Source of the DNA: Nissolia schottii | Lineage: Eukaryota > Streptophyta > Magnoliopsida > Fabales > Fabaceae | Direction: 5' to 3' | Length of the DNA: 64,000 nt | Assembly: GCA_003254905.1 (NCBI GenBank) | Contig: QANU01016879.1 | Location: 1 to 64,000, forward strand | Shown: in pieces, positions 13,011-25,471 of the stretch | Position numbering within the stretch: the stretch's first letter is position 1 | Layout of the letters: every line of letters begins with the position of its first letter | Made by a program: the position numbers and the translations under genes | The notes under the pieces: model-generated | What the model saw: only the letters and a program-made list of their open reading frames with translations | Database searches by the model: none | What the model was told of the DNA's origin: nothing

Positions 13011-13399
13011 GTACGATTTTTTCCCCCTAATTAATAAACGTAGGGAACATCTGATACAAAGAATTCTGCAGTTTTAGATTTTGTTTTACCATCTGATACG
13101 AAATTGTCATACCTCTATCGAATTCTTCGGTTCTCTGTGTTAACAATTATGATTATGGTTTATGAGTCTGAGTTCAGTTGAAGTCACTGCGTAATAGTTG
13201 TGATTAGAACACTATGGCGGTTCTCTTGTTTGGAGACTTGGAGTTTTATTTGTATGTTATAGTAGTATTTAGCTAGTGTTATAATTTTGCATCTTATACC
13301 ACACTATCACAGTTGTTGTATTCATATTTCCTAGTCTATGATATATTTTATCTTGGTCATATTCAATTCTTAGAGTCTCAACAAAACGACTCAAGAGTC

Positions 13400-15977
13400 A
13401 TGGCTGCATCAGAAGCTGTGGGGCAAGTTATATTTGGGGCGTCTCCTCGCCTTTCTCGGATTGATACATTTTCTTGTAATATCTACTCTGTGAGGTCCAA
13501 TAAGTCCAATGTATGTGACGGAAAGAAAAGAAGTTCCGTGCATGTGCAAGCACAGAGTAGTAGTTCAATTGTGTTCCATGCTTCGAAGAGGATGCATATG
13601 TTTCATGGAAAGACTGATTTTGACCGATTAGAATCTTTTATGTGTAACTGTAAACGGCTTGAAAGTGTCAGAGGAAATACGACTAATGATCAAGACAGTG
13701 CCCAGTCAGATGTGCTATTAAATCATGGAAATGGAGGTTTTACATCTAAGGACAAATCGCCTATTGATGGAGTTATTAGAGATCCACTGCACAAGGTTGG
13801 TGAGAATTCAATTGAGGATGAAGCATGGAATTTACTGAGGGACTCTGTAGTTTATTACTGCAATAATCACATCGGAACTATTGCTGCCAATGACCCTAGC
13901 AGTACTAGTATATTAAACTATGATCAGGTCTTTATCCGCGACTTTGTACCTTCTGGGATAGCTTTCCTCTTGAGAGGAGAGTATGATATAGTGCGCAATT
14001 TTATTCTGCATACCCTACAGTTACAGGTACTTTCTTGAACTTCTCTGGATAAATAATTTGTTCAAGTAATTATGCTTGCTGGTAGGCTAACCATGTTTTG
14101 TTGGCAGAGTTGGGAGAAAACCATGGATTGTCATAGTCCTGGTCAAGGATTGATGCCTGCTAGTTTCAAGGTGCGGACGATTCTCCTTGATGGAGATGAT
14201 GCTGCAACTGAAGATGTCTTGGATCCTGATTTTGGTGAAGCTGCAATCGGTCGTGTTGCACCAGTTGATTCTGGTTGGCAATTATTACTATCTTATGAAT
14301 CTTAGGGTTAGTTTTCCTTGTATAGTATTAACAGTAAACTATTCTATTGCCAGGGCTATGGTGGATTATATTGCTGCGAGCATATGGAAAATGCTCAGGA
14401 GATTTATCTGTGCAAGAGAGAGTTGATGTGCAAACTGGAATCAGGATGATTTTAAAGCTTTGTCTTGCTGATGGTTTCGATATGTTTCCAACTTTGCTGG
14501 TTACTGATGGTTCATGTATGATAGATCGTCGAATGGGAATACATGGTCACCCTTTGGAAATACAAGTTAGTAGCTCCTATTTTGCGTCTGAAATTGTCAC
14601 CTTATGAGGTCATGGATCCTTTAAGAAATTTTTAATGGTTTTATATCTATAAGAGCCAATGTAAATACTCATTTAAAATCCCATGCTTGTTTGTTATCAA
14701 AGATTTAATTTTGTGATTCATGTTCTATGTACACAGGCATTGTTTTATTCAGCTCTACTGTGTGCACGCGAGATGCTTACTCCTGAAGATGGATCAGCTG
14801 ATCTTATCCGAGCCCTTAACAGTCGTCTTGTTGCATTATCATTCCATATAAGGGAATATTATTGGATTGATATGAGAAAACTTAATGAGATCTACAGGTA
14901 CAAGACAGAGGAATACTCGTATGATGCTGTTAACAAATTCAACATCTATCCAGAACAAATTCCTCCATGGTTGGTGGAATTTATGCCAAGTAAAGGAGGC
15001 TATTTGATTGGAAACCTGCAACCAGCTCACATGGACTTCCGTTTCTTCTCTCTTGGAAACTTGTGGTCCATTGTAAGTAGCCTGGCCACCGCAGATCAAT
15101 CACATGCAATTTTGGACCTTGTTGAAGCAAAATGGGCCGAGTTAGTAGCCGACATGCCATTCAAGATATGCTATCCTGCTCTTGATGGTCAGGAGTGGCG
15201 GATTATAACAGGATGCGATCCCAAGAACACGTAATGGCACTAGACATTACTCTGTATCATGTTATTCATCCTAGGTTCAATCATTTGTACTGACCTTATG
15301 TTTTCTCTTGCAGTCCTTGGTCCTACCACAATGGAGGCTCATGGCCAACTTTGCTCTGGCAGGTTAGTCCCTGGTCCTACCCTTTCATTCCTCTTAATGG
15401 ATACGGGGCTATATTACTTTCTTCTCCCGAACAATTCTGTGTATTTTCTGTCTAATGTCCAAAAGCTTACTCAAATTGTTTGAGGCAAAAGTAAAGGTAT
15501 CAAAACAAAACTGGTTAATTCATTATCTCTGTATAGTTGAATTTCAGTTTCTTTTGTTTAATATCACATACTGTATGTACATCACAATTCTGGCTTGAAG
15601 TGGCACGCATATTAATCGATCATTACAATTTTTTTTCCTTTTCTTTTTGGCAGCTTACGGTTGCGTGCATTAAGATGAATAGACCAGATATTGCTTTAAA
15701 GGCCGTCCAAGTTGCTGAGAGGCGCTTATCCAAAGACAAATGGCCCGAGTATTATGATACAAAACGAGGTAGGTTTATTGGGAAGCAAGCTAGGCTTTTT
15801 CAGACCTGGTCTATTGCCGGATACCTTGTGGCAAAACACCTCCTTGCCAATCCAGATGCTGCAAAAATCCTCATCAATGAAGAGGATTCAGAGCTTATAA
15901 ATGCCTTCTCCTGTATGATCAGTGCCAACCCGAGAAGAAGGAAACGTGGTAGGAAGAAGCAGAGCTTCATAGTCTGA
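13400..15977 (+). CDS. Alkaline/neutral invertase (GH100), organelle-type, 6 coding exons, 623 aa
   Basis: Splits sucrose into glucose and fructose at neutral or alkaline pH. Coding exons: 13400-14026, 14108-14273, 14354-14565, 14737-15230, 15314-15362, 15654-15977; phases join throughout (1872 nt with stop). The catalytic module starts at about residue 138 with [20 protein letters not shown] and continues with [50 protein letters not shown] and [14 protein letters not shown], all hallmarks of plant neutral invertases. A Ser- and Lys-rich N-terminal extension of about 135 residues suggests a plastid or mitochondrial form. The start MAASEAVGQ follows a 5'-leader intron that seems to end at the TTCTTAG near 13372. 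The C terminus is basic ([15 protein letters not shown]). Complete and apparently functional. Confidence 0.95.
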
Positions 15978-18114
15978 GTTGATAGCATGAAAAAAAGGTG
16001 GTGTCTACCATGGACAAGGTTTCTGTCAAATACTGCTAGCGAGAAATTTTGATTTGGTTGATTGTTAGTTTGATTTGGATAATGATATTTCTTGTAACAC
16101 AAACATGCTATTGTATTAAGGTGACATAATTACAAAGGTGTTATTCTTGTAGGGAATAGGTAATTTTGATAATTTTTATGATGCAGGCTATGTCCCAAGA
16201 TTTTTTATTTCTTCTCGAAATTTAATTCATCCTCTGATGCCCAATTAAATTTGAAATAATGGTTTTAACATAATAATAATAATAATAATACCAACTGAAT
16301 CTTCTATTTAACCTAATCCTGCTGCAATAATGGTTGTCTTATGAATTGTTTGGCAGGGTAAATTGTGAATAATAAATAATTCACCTATGCCACCCTCATA
16401 TGCTTAATTAATAAATATTCGATATATGCTTCAAACGTAAAATCATGAACAGGCCATGTCAATTATTCCGTGCACTTTGATTGGGTAAAAAGAAAAGATA
16501 AACACCACTGACGGTTAAGCAATTTGACTCAGGCTTTAAGAATTACGACACTTGACATGAGAAGTGAATAGAGGACCATTCACGAACCTTGAGATTGGAT
16601 AGTAAACATTGACCAAGTCCATGTTGGCATTTGGCTAAATTTGCCCCTTACACAATCTCTATCCCATCATATCTAGCATAATATTTATTGTAAATAGTTC
16701 AGAGAGTTGTGTGTGCCTAATACATGTGACAGCATCACATGGAATGCATTTGCATGAGCAATTTAGCACCTGAAAGTGACGGTTTATCCAAATTATTTGA
16801 GTAATTGACCATAAAGACATACAATAAAAACAAATTAAGTGAGAAAAATTCATGAGACAACTGGCTGTTTCCCTACATACATGAAAGACCCAATAAGCAA
16901 AAGTCTATGCAAATCCAAGCAAAAAACTATGACATATTAGCTGATAAAAATAAAAATAAACTAAGATTACAGTTTAGTATTCATTCCATTACAATGTTGA
17001 ACTTAAAGCGTTGCATCTAACATAATAATGGCGTGCTAGGGCCAGGTTATAAGTTGGACTCAAGCAGGTGGTTTTAAGTGGCTGTCCTTTTATGGTGACG
17101 TTTGGTTGATGTGTTAATTAAATTGCCAAATGACATAAAAGGAGAGGGGCCTTCACTCTTAAATTTAGACATGGCTCATGATGGCTACAATTGCTTTTGG
17201 GGGTTCTCTCCCATAAACAAATTAGATATAATGCAAGGGGATAACATTGATCTTCAATCTAAAAGGGAAACGATGTCCCAAATACATGCATATTACTAGT
17301 ACTAACAAGAAGTGGAACCTTCAGTTAGTGTGTACTTTGCAATAAAGATCTGTCTGCATTCTGCAACTAGACCTTCATTACATTATGATAATAGTCCCAC
17401 CCACTAATGATGAATAGCATCGTTGACAAAAAGAAACACTAAAATGTAAAACAATTTCATAGAAGGTTTATTTTTTAAAAAACTATATATTTGGGCAAAT
17501 AAGTATTATTTTTGAATCACTAACACATTTGACCTAGAGTAATATTCACCACCTCTACTTACGAAGATTGTAATTTTATATATAATAATTAAAAATCATC
17601 AATATTACAAAAAACCAAATTGAATTTTCCGGTTAACTTAAATAGTAAATCAATAATGCTCTTGTTTTATATTGGGATTGCCTTTTTATTCATTAACGGT
17701 GTAAATTGTTTTACATTTTTAACCAACTATATATTTTTTTCTTTTGCACAACTTTTGAGATGTGTATGATAGTCAAATATTTTTATAGTCTTTGAAATAA
17801 TTAAAATTGATAATTAATTTGATTTATAAGTTAAATATAATGTTTAGAATATATAGTGTTTGAAATTATTAAGTCTAAGACTTATTTTCTATGAGATTGG
17901 AAATGTTTGAACAATATTGACTAAAGTACGAGGATATCTGTGATTTAAAATAAAATAAAAAAGAATTAATTGAATTGAATTGAAACTTAAAGGATTTCAA
18001 AACTAACACCGTCAAATCCCATAAAATTTAGAAAATGAGATAATTTCTAATTTTTAAAACATTCAAACACAAGCCATGTTTTATAAATCAATTCAAATCT
18101 TATTTGTCTCCATT
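15978..18114. other. Invertase 3' region and AT-rich intergenic DNA
   Basis: The first 150-200 bases are probably the 3' UTR of the invertase. After that the sequence is AT-rich, with an ATA microsatellite at about 16271-16290. No gene is supported; the open frames near 16659 and 17102 resemble no protein. Confidence 0.5.
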
Positions 18115-18691
18115 TAGGGATCGCAATGGTTAGGGTAGAATATTAACTCAACCCTAACTCTACTCTTAATCTATTGAATTAAAAAAACTATACCCTACCT
18201 ATGGGTTTTGTAAATTAAAACCATAACCCTATCCACAGAAAATATTTAAACCCTTACCCTACCCACTACTTTTTTTAAAACAATTGTTTACAAAAGTGTC
18301 AGCTACATTTAATTTAGTATCAAAAAATAACATAATTTAAATTAACAACTATACAGTTCATAAAAATTAAACAATGATAATAATTTTAACACAACAAAAT
18401 CATGAATTATATCAAGTATCATAATCTCTAATCTTAACAACTAGGAGACATGACACAATTTGTTTGATATACAGAGAAAAATACATTTTTTTGTTATAAT
18501 ATAATATAATATAAATACTTATATATATAATACAATCTCTAATCAATTTTTTTTTGGTTACAATATAATGTAGATATTTACACACACACACACATATAGG
18601 GTGTGAATAGGGTTATGAGTGAGTTTTTAACCTACTCAACGGGTTGGGTGAGAATGCGTACTCATGAGTAGAGTTGAAATTGTCATCCCTA
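18115..18691. mobile_element. Non-autonomous hAT-type element (MITE), 577 bp
   Basis: The ends are TAGGGATCGCAA at 18115-18126 and TTGTCATCCCTA at 18680-18691, giving inverted ends TAGGGATxxCAA with two mismatches. The element is flanked by a perfect 8-bp direct repeat TCTCCATT at 18107-18114 and 18692-18699, the target-duplication length of the hAT superfamily. Sub-terminal regions are rich in ACCCTA on one side and AGGGTTATG and GGGTTGGGTG on the other, as in many plant hAT elements. The interior is AT-rich with a CA microsatellite near 18580-18594, and no transposase is visible. Confidence 0.85.
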
Positions 18692-18699
18692 TCTCCATT

Positions 18700-19419
18700 T
18701 CAATCACCACTAAGATTTATTTGTAAGTTAGAGGAAAAAGAAATTTGTGAAGTACTTATTTTTATTTCAAAGTTTTACCCACAAGACAAATGAAAATTTC
18801 GTTAACTTCCATAACTTCTTTTAACTATTATTTTCATAATCCCCCACCCCCACATGGAGGCTAATATAAAAATATATAATAAATTCTCAATTTTTTATAT
18901 TTTAAATTTGAAATAAGGTAGGGTGAAACCCTATAGTTTATTTTTCTATATTTCCATTTTCTTTCTCTCATAACTTCTAATTATATCATTAAGTAATGAT
19001 GGTTAAGTATCTCAAGATTAAAAAATAAAAATTAAATCCATATATTTTTGAAATATGATCTATTTTTTTTTACTGAGAATGTAAATCATGTTTGACTTTA
19101 TAAATAATGTATTCTCACGTTACTTGAAAATATAATTTTTATTTTTGGTCTATACAATGTTTTACCCTTTGAAAAGGAGAAAAGACCTGAAGCCCCATGG
19201 TGTGGTCATACGAAAGTAGCATTTAAAAATGGATTTTCAGGTGAGAAACATGGGCCAATCGCCATTCCCATGTTCCTAGCCCAAAGTTGCATTCTTTCCC
19301 ATTCCCTCCCTCCGCTCCGCTTTGTTATCTTTTTCTTCAGACTTTCCAGTGACACCACCACACCCACCGTTTCAACCCCATTTCACTTCCCACCCGAGAA
19401 TCAACCCACTCTCTCTCTA
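18700..19419. other. AT-rich 5' flank of the kinase gene
   Basis: About 700 bases upstream of the kinase start. The last 150 bases turn abruptly C-rich (CCCTCCCTCCGCTCCGC near 19302-19321) and probably hold the 5' leader. No other gene is visible. Confidence 0.4.
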
Positions 19420-22400
19420 ATGGACCCACCACCATCCCCATGGGTCGACGATCTCGCCGACGACCTCCAGTCCCTAAGCTTCGCCTCCACCGCCACCACC
19501 GCCGACATCAAGCGCAGCACCAGCTTCGGCTCCGAAACCACCACCCTCACCGCCTCCACCTCCGCCCCACTCACCCACTCCTCCACTAAGCCCCACGCGC
19601 CTTCCTCCGACCCCCGCTGGTCCGCCATCCACCGGATCCGATCCGACTCCCCCTCCCGCCGCATCCTCCCCTCCGACCTCCTCTTCTCCCGCCGGCTCGG
19701 CTCCGGCGACATCAGCTCCGTCTACCTTGCCGAAATCAAGCTCTCCTCCTCATCCTCCGCCGACGACGACAACTCCTCCTCTGCCGCCTCCGCCGCCGCC
19801 GTGATTTTCGCGGCGAAGGTGATGGACAAGAAGGAGCTGGCGAGCCGGAGCAAGGAAGGTAGGGCGAGGACAGAGAGGGAAATCCTGGAAATGCTGGACC
19901 ACCCGTTCCTGCCGACGCTGTACGCGAGCATCGACGCCCCGAAGTGGCTCTGCCTCCTGACCGAGTTCTGCCCCGGCGGCGACCTCCACGTCCTCCGCCA
20001 GCGCCAGCCCTACAAACGCTTCTCGGAAACCGCCGTCAGGTGCGTGCATTCATTCTTCTGCTTGTTGAATTTCAATCATTGTGTTTGTTGCTGTGCGTGT
20101 GTGAGAGTGAAATTGAAACGAGAAGGGGGAGAGTGGGGTTGGGATCAAGTGTGGGCGAGCCTAGGTGAAAGTGGGGAATCCGGAACCGTTATCATGAGCC
20201 GTAACCGACGATGAAAGCGATGGATGCTCCAACTCCCCTTCCCTGTCGTTCTGTCTGTGGGGCCCACTCTCTGTCCTCATCACTCTCTCTGATTAGTACC
20301 ATTCACCGGAACATTCTTCTCCGACCATCTCAGTTTCTCCGGCCACCAAACCAATTTCTATAAAAACTTCTTATGTTATAAAAATGATCTTATTAGTTAA
20401 AAGTTAGTTACATTAATCTTTTCATATCAATTAAATTAACTTCTCATTTTAATTAATTAATGACTGATAGGGCAGTCTCCATAATCAATAATACATCTTA
20501 CTAATTTCTCAAACAGGTGATTATTATTAATTTTGTTAACAAAAAATCTCAGGCTTGGAATAGGTATAAAAGATAGATTAATTGATTGAATTTCAGGTAC
20601 TGGTGGTAGATTGATAAAGTAAATATTACTTGTTGTAATCATTCATGATTTCATGGGATTCAATAGTCAAGTGATTTCTTTTTTATGGTTAAAAAAGAAA
20701 GAAAGAGAAAGAAAGAAGTGAAGTAAATCAGGGCTGTGCAGTGTTGTGCATAATTAATTAGAGGTAGGTCAACGTACAATTGAATTTTTGACATGGACTT
20801 TCCAGCTTAGCTAGGCTCACTTATTATACTTTACTTTTAACCGTTCGATTCCGTGATGCGTCTGAGCCACCACGTGTGTTTCCTTACTAAACAATTAATA
20901 ATTGGATAATCATTCTTGCATGTGGCTATAATTTAGGCAAAAACGCTGCTATCCAAAGTCAAAACGACCCACTTCTGGGGTCAGCAGCTACTCATCACTC
21001 ATCATAATAGGAGTAGCTCAATTTCGCTAATTCACTAGGGTACGGTGCCATTCCTTTTAAGCTTTATATCTATGCTATATTGATTGGGCCATAAATTGAT
21101 TCAATTATTAATTGAGAACCATTAAATTGAAATGCAATTTATACAAAAACGATATTAAATTTCTTAGTTAAAAACCTTCACCATCAAATTTTGTAAATGC
21201 CAAAGCTACATAGTATAAAAAATGCGGGTCATCAACCCAGTGATCTAGGGGAAAATTTAAATAATTTATCCTTCATTCCATAAATTTTGCGGGATTTATG
21301 GCGTTTTCATTAATTTAATTTTAATGAGAGGCTAATCTCGCTGAGTGGTCTCTTATTGGAATCTGGAATATGTTTTTACCTGAATCTGATTCTAGAGTTC
21401 ACAACTCCAGCTAGCTACTGGTTTTCTTTTATTTTTATAGCTTTTTCTCTAACGTAACGTAATTATACTAGTTTGCTTTTGTCTGTTCTTTCATGTCTTC
21501 CTGCTTTACGGGATAAAGGAAATTTTTGTTCATAGCTTGTCTGTTTCGTTACCCCCTTTTTTCCTTCCCTTTCGTTGTGGATGCCTCATACGTGATTAAG
21601 AAAACGCTACGTATATACCATTGGAAGCAAATAAAAGCCGAGTGTCCTTTCATATTCATTCAACGGGTTCTTCTACTTCTTTTTATAAATAAAAATATGA
21701 TATCTTTGATCGAAGACTCGATGGGTTATTTTCTGCTTTCGTTTTGTTGCCATTATTTGCTCGTCTTATTGGAAGCATACAAAATTTTTGAATTAACTAC
21801 TCTCATTTTCCTCTTTCTTCTTGCGTATGGAGAATATAAATCATTGTCCGAAAGATATTACGCAACATATGAAAAATTCAAAAGCGAAGAAAATTTCTTG
21901 TCTTACAACCCGACAACACTTGTTATTATTCTGAACAAAATACTTTACACACACTCTCGCACAACCAAAATAAAAACCAGAAATTCAATTAATATCCTAA
22001 ACTAAAGGGATAACATTAGACTAGCTCACTTCATTCTTAGACTACATCAAGACAATTAATCATGTCCCTTGCTTGATCATCATGATCCTTTCGGTAGGCC
22101 TAAACCAATATTCTTATGCATACATTTGTGTCATGTTGGCCAATAATCGTTCTATTAACCAACATATATTTAGCATTATTGCAAATTTTCTGCATATTGT
22201 AGGCCAAGTATATTATGTGCCAACTCCCTCTAATTTTAATGTCTCACTTTGGATTCATCCATTGACAGATTTTACGCATCGGAGGTGTTGGTGGCACTTG
22301 AATACCTTCACATGTTGGGGATAGTGTACCGTGATCTCAAGCCCGAGAACGTGTTAGTCCGATCCGATGGCCACATCATGCTCACTGACTTTGACCTCTC

Positions 22401-23064
22401 CTTAAAATGCGATGATTCCACACCAACGGCCCAGATCATCTCCAGCCAAAACTCTCCTCACATAGTCCCACAAAAGGATCTCCACGCTGAACCCTCACAA
22501 TTCACCTCGTCCTCATGCATACTACCCAACTGCATTGTCCCAGCGGTCTCATGTTTCCACCCAAAACGCAAGCGCAAGAAGAAGCAAGCCCAATGTAGTG
22601 GGCCCGAGTTTGTGGCCGAGCCCATTGACGTCCGCTCCATGTCGTTCGTGGGGACCCACGAGTACCTGGCACCGGAGATTGTGTCCGGTGAGGGACACGG
22701 TAGTGCCGTGGACTGGTGGACCCTAGGGATATTTATATTTGAATTGTTTTACGGCGTGACCCCCTTTAGGGGCATGGACAATGAGCTAACACTGGCCAAC
22801 ATTGTGGCCCGAGCCCTTGAGTTCCCTAAAGAACCCACCGTGCCGGCCACGGCAAAGGACCTTATCTCACAGCTGTTGGTTAAGGACCCCGCCAGGAGGT
22901 TGGGGTCAACAATGGGGGCTTCCGCTATTAGGCACCACCCGTTTTTCCAAGGTGTGAATTGGGCATTGCTGAGGTGTACACCTCCACCCTTTGTGCCCCC
23001 ACCTTACACTAAAGAAGCTGTGTCTGATGATAGTTGTCCTGACACTCCCATTGATTATTATTGA
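19420..23064 (+). CDS. AGC-VIII Ser/Thr kinase of the PINOID/PID2 type, 2 exons, 471 aa
   Basis: Exons 19420-20039 and 22269-23064 join through an AGA codon (phase 2) across a 2.2-kb intron. Kinase features are the glycine loop [10 protein letters not shown] at residues 94-103, ATP lysine K133 in [19 protein letters not shown] with catalytic D229, and DFD at 247-249 in place of DFG. The DFD motif and the insertion of about 70-80 residues before [12 protein letters not shown] are diagnostic of plant AGC-VIII kinases. [14 protein letters not shown] and [21 protein letters not shown] are closest in memory to PINOID and its relatives, which phosphorylate PIN auxin exporters at the plasma membrane. 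The C terminus is IDYY instead of a clear FxxF PDK1-docking motif. The basic stretch [10 protein letters not shown] lies in the insertion and may bind membrane lipid. An upstream in-frame ATG at 19270 exists, but MDPPPSPW fits the family better. The subclass (PINOID, PID2 or WAG) is not certain. Confidence 0.9.
20040..22268 (+). other. Large AT-rich intron of the kinase gene
   Basis: A 2229-bp GT-AG intron. It contains a 159-codon open frame at 21526-22005 whose product is a run of hydrophobic and low-complexity residues with no recognisable domain; I do not call it a gene. No transposon ends were identified. Confidence 0.6.
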
Positions 23065-25466
23065 TCGTGATAGGAGACGGATGAGGATGAGGGGAAATTA
23101 AGTACAGTAATTAATAAGATAGTTCCACTAAATTTAATCATTTTCCTCTTCCGTTCTTGCTGATTAAAATTTTCACCACTCTTTATCTTTATATTTAAGA
23201 GGCTTGAATGTCAACTTGTAAATGTCAACCTACTTTGATAATTAAAAATTTTNCATGTGAAAGGGCGCGACGTTTTACTTGGTTGGTGTTTTATAATTTA
23301 TTTGGCAATAGCAGTTGCACATGATGTTACTAATAGTTTTGTTGAGTGTGTACAAGAGACATTAAGTGCGGGGATGTGATCTAAAGGGAAGGGTCAACAG
23401 AGATATATGGGCTGGGATGAGACAACATAGATGTATAAACAATGAGATTGACTAGGCTTCGCATCGCGTGGTGGGCTATTATTATTATGATCTAATTTGA
23501 TCGAGGTAAGGGGAGGGGGGGTCAGGGTGCCGCATAGAGCCACGTACAAGCCCATCTATGATCTATCTAAATGTTTATTGTGGCGTTTTTATTTATGAAG
23601 ATCATGCATCCGACCACGTGAAATGTCGTGTGTTGCTTGTGTAGAGACAACTGTGGTGTGGGGCTTGGTTTGTAGCCACTAGCTTGTGAGCAAGAAGCGC
23701 CCTTCCCCTTTCTTTTCCACTTCGCATCAATTACGATCTTAATAGAAACAAACGGTCACTAGCTGGAGCTGGTATTTGTTAGTGTAAGGTGACTTTTCAA
23801 GTTTTGATCATAGTCAGGGAGATTTATTTGCACCACAAGTATATATATTTTCCTGTGTTATCGCTCGTCATTTCATTTTCAAATTCAATAGTGTCTAGCA
23901 AAAGGCGCTTTCACAAAGAAAAACAAAATCTAAAACGCAGTTAGGAATTCCTTGATTTGTCTAAAATTTGTTATACTATGCTTTAAAGTTATAGATATAT
24001 TTAAAACAAGCGGAACACATATTTGCATGTGTTTTTAATGTGTTTTTAACTCCTTACCACTAGATCAATTTTAGTGGCTTGGATCAGATATTTGTATAAC
24101 AACTTGAAAGATCATTTTGTTTGAAAAACAATGGAATGGTATAAATAATACCACATCATAGATAGATGTAAAAAGGAAAATAGTTATCATAAGGCCCTTA
24201 TTGGTCGTAAAGGATAAAACCTAATAATATTATACATAATAATATAAGACTTGATAGTATAGTATAAAAATTACATTCTATAAATTTATATATTGTCATA
24301 TATTTTGGTGCGCCACATATAATTATATGATTTTAACCTATTTAATATTTGCAGTATCAATTTATAATTAATACTAAAACAAAAAATTAATAAAAAAAAC
24401 AAACATTTTCAAAAACATAATCTCATGATCATTTGAAAATAAAAATCCAGATAAACCTAGAATGATATTCAACACTTTCCAAATAAATTATTGTAAAAGA
24501 CACAAACTTTTTTACAAAAATTGAAAAGGGTTTATTGTAGAGCTTAAAAAACAAATGAACCATAACAAAGTTCTCAAATTTTGCATAAACTCAAATCAAG
24601 GAAAAAAAGTTATTTTTCTCCAAAAATGAGTTTTTTATTTCTTTGAGTCAAATTGATAACTGGAAAAGAAAATGAACATGAGGTTTATGAGTAGATTTTG
24701 AATTGATATATGCAAATTTTCCACCTTTATGTGCTTTGAATTATTAAAAGGTATTGAATTTAAAGAAAAGTTAAAACATAGACAATAGCCATGGGAGAAA
24801 GAGAAAGAGAGAGAAGAAGAGAATGCAATGATGATGATTGACGATTATACGATGATGAAAAATGAATGTGAGGATAATTAAAAATGATTTAAGATTGAGT
24901 AAAAAAAGATAATATTATTAGGTCTAATAAGCCTCATGAGACATGATAAGTTAATACAACAATCATAGGATAAAAATGAATAAGACATTATAAGATTATA
25001 CTATCCTATGTGGTTTGGACCCATTTGCACAATTGGATTAACATGGAGGATTAGGAGCTTAATCAAAAGATTATTAGGCGTGCAGCCTTCCCTTGCACCT
25101 CAAGGAAAGGAAATATAGGGATAATATTTCCTCAAGAGTCCTTGAGAAATGTACGAGGAAGGTTAAGGGAACTATCTGAGGGCATGAACTGGAGGATTTG
25201 GGAATTGATAGGTGTCTCTTGGAGTAGCTAAGAGACCTAACGAAGGCCCATCGGTCAAGGACCTTTTTCTTGGGATGATTTTAGTGCAACAAGGACACCC
25301 TACTTACACCTAGAAACAACCTTTTTCTCGTGATTAGTTGTCTTAATTTACCCCTTTTTGGAAGGACTTGGTGACCAAGAAGGACTTGGTGACCAAGAAA
25401 GGGTCTAATGGGGAGTGGGCAGGGAAAGTGAGACCTTATCTTTTTATGGTAGAAGAGAAAGTGACG
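23065..25466. other. Kinase 3' region and AT-rich intergenic DNA
   Basis: The kinase 3' UTR probably covers the first 200 bases. One ambiguous base is present near 23253. A G-run (GGGGAGGGGGGG) lies near 23509-23520. Apart from the possible foldback element listed separately, no gene is supported. Confidence 0.45.
24182..24951. repeat. Possible foldback (TIR) element of about 770 bp
   Basis: The left part contains TTATCATAAGGCCCTTATTGG followed by CCTAATAATATTAT. The right part, reverse-complemented, contains TTATCATGTCTCATGAGGC, TTATTAG and CCTAATAATATTAT. The shared 14-base core and similar order suggest decayed inverted ends. No target duplication was fixed and there is no coding capacity, so this is tentative. 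Confidence 0.35.
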
Positions 25467-25471
25467 CAAGA

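Noticed and set aside
19401-20214. Several long overlapping frames on both strands of the kinase exon 1
   Set aside because: They are explained by the high GC content, which removes stop codons in all frames; only the kinase frame has conserved motifs.
21526-22005. 159-codon open frame inside the kinase intron
   Set aside because: The product is hydrophobic and low-complexity without a domain or homologue I recognise. It lies wholly in the intron of a gene whose exons join in phase.
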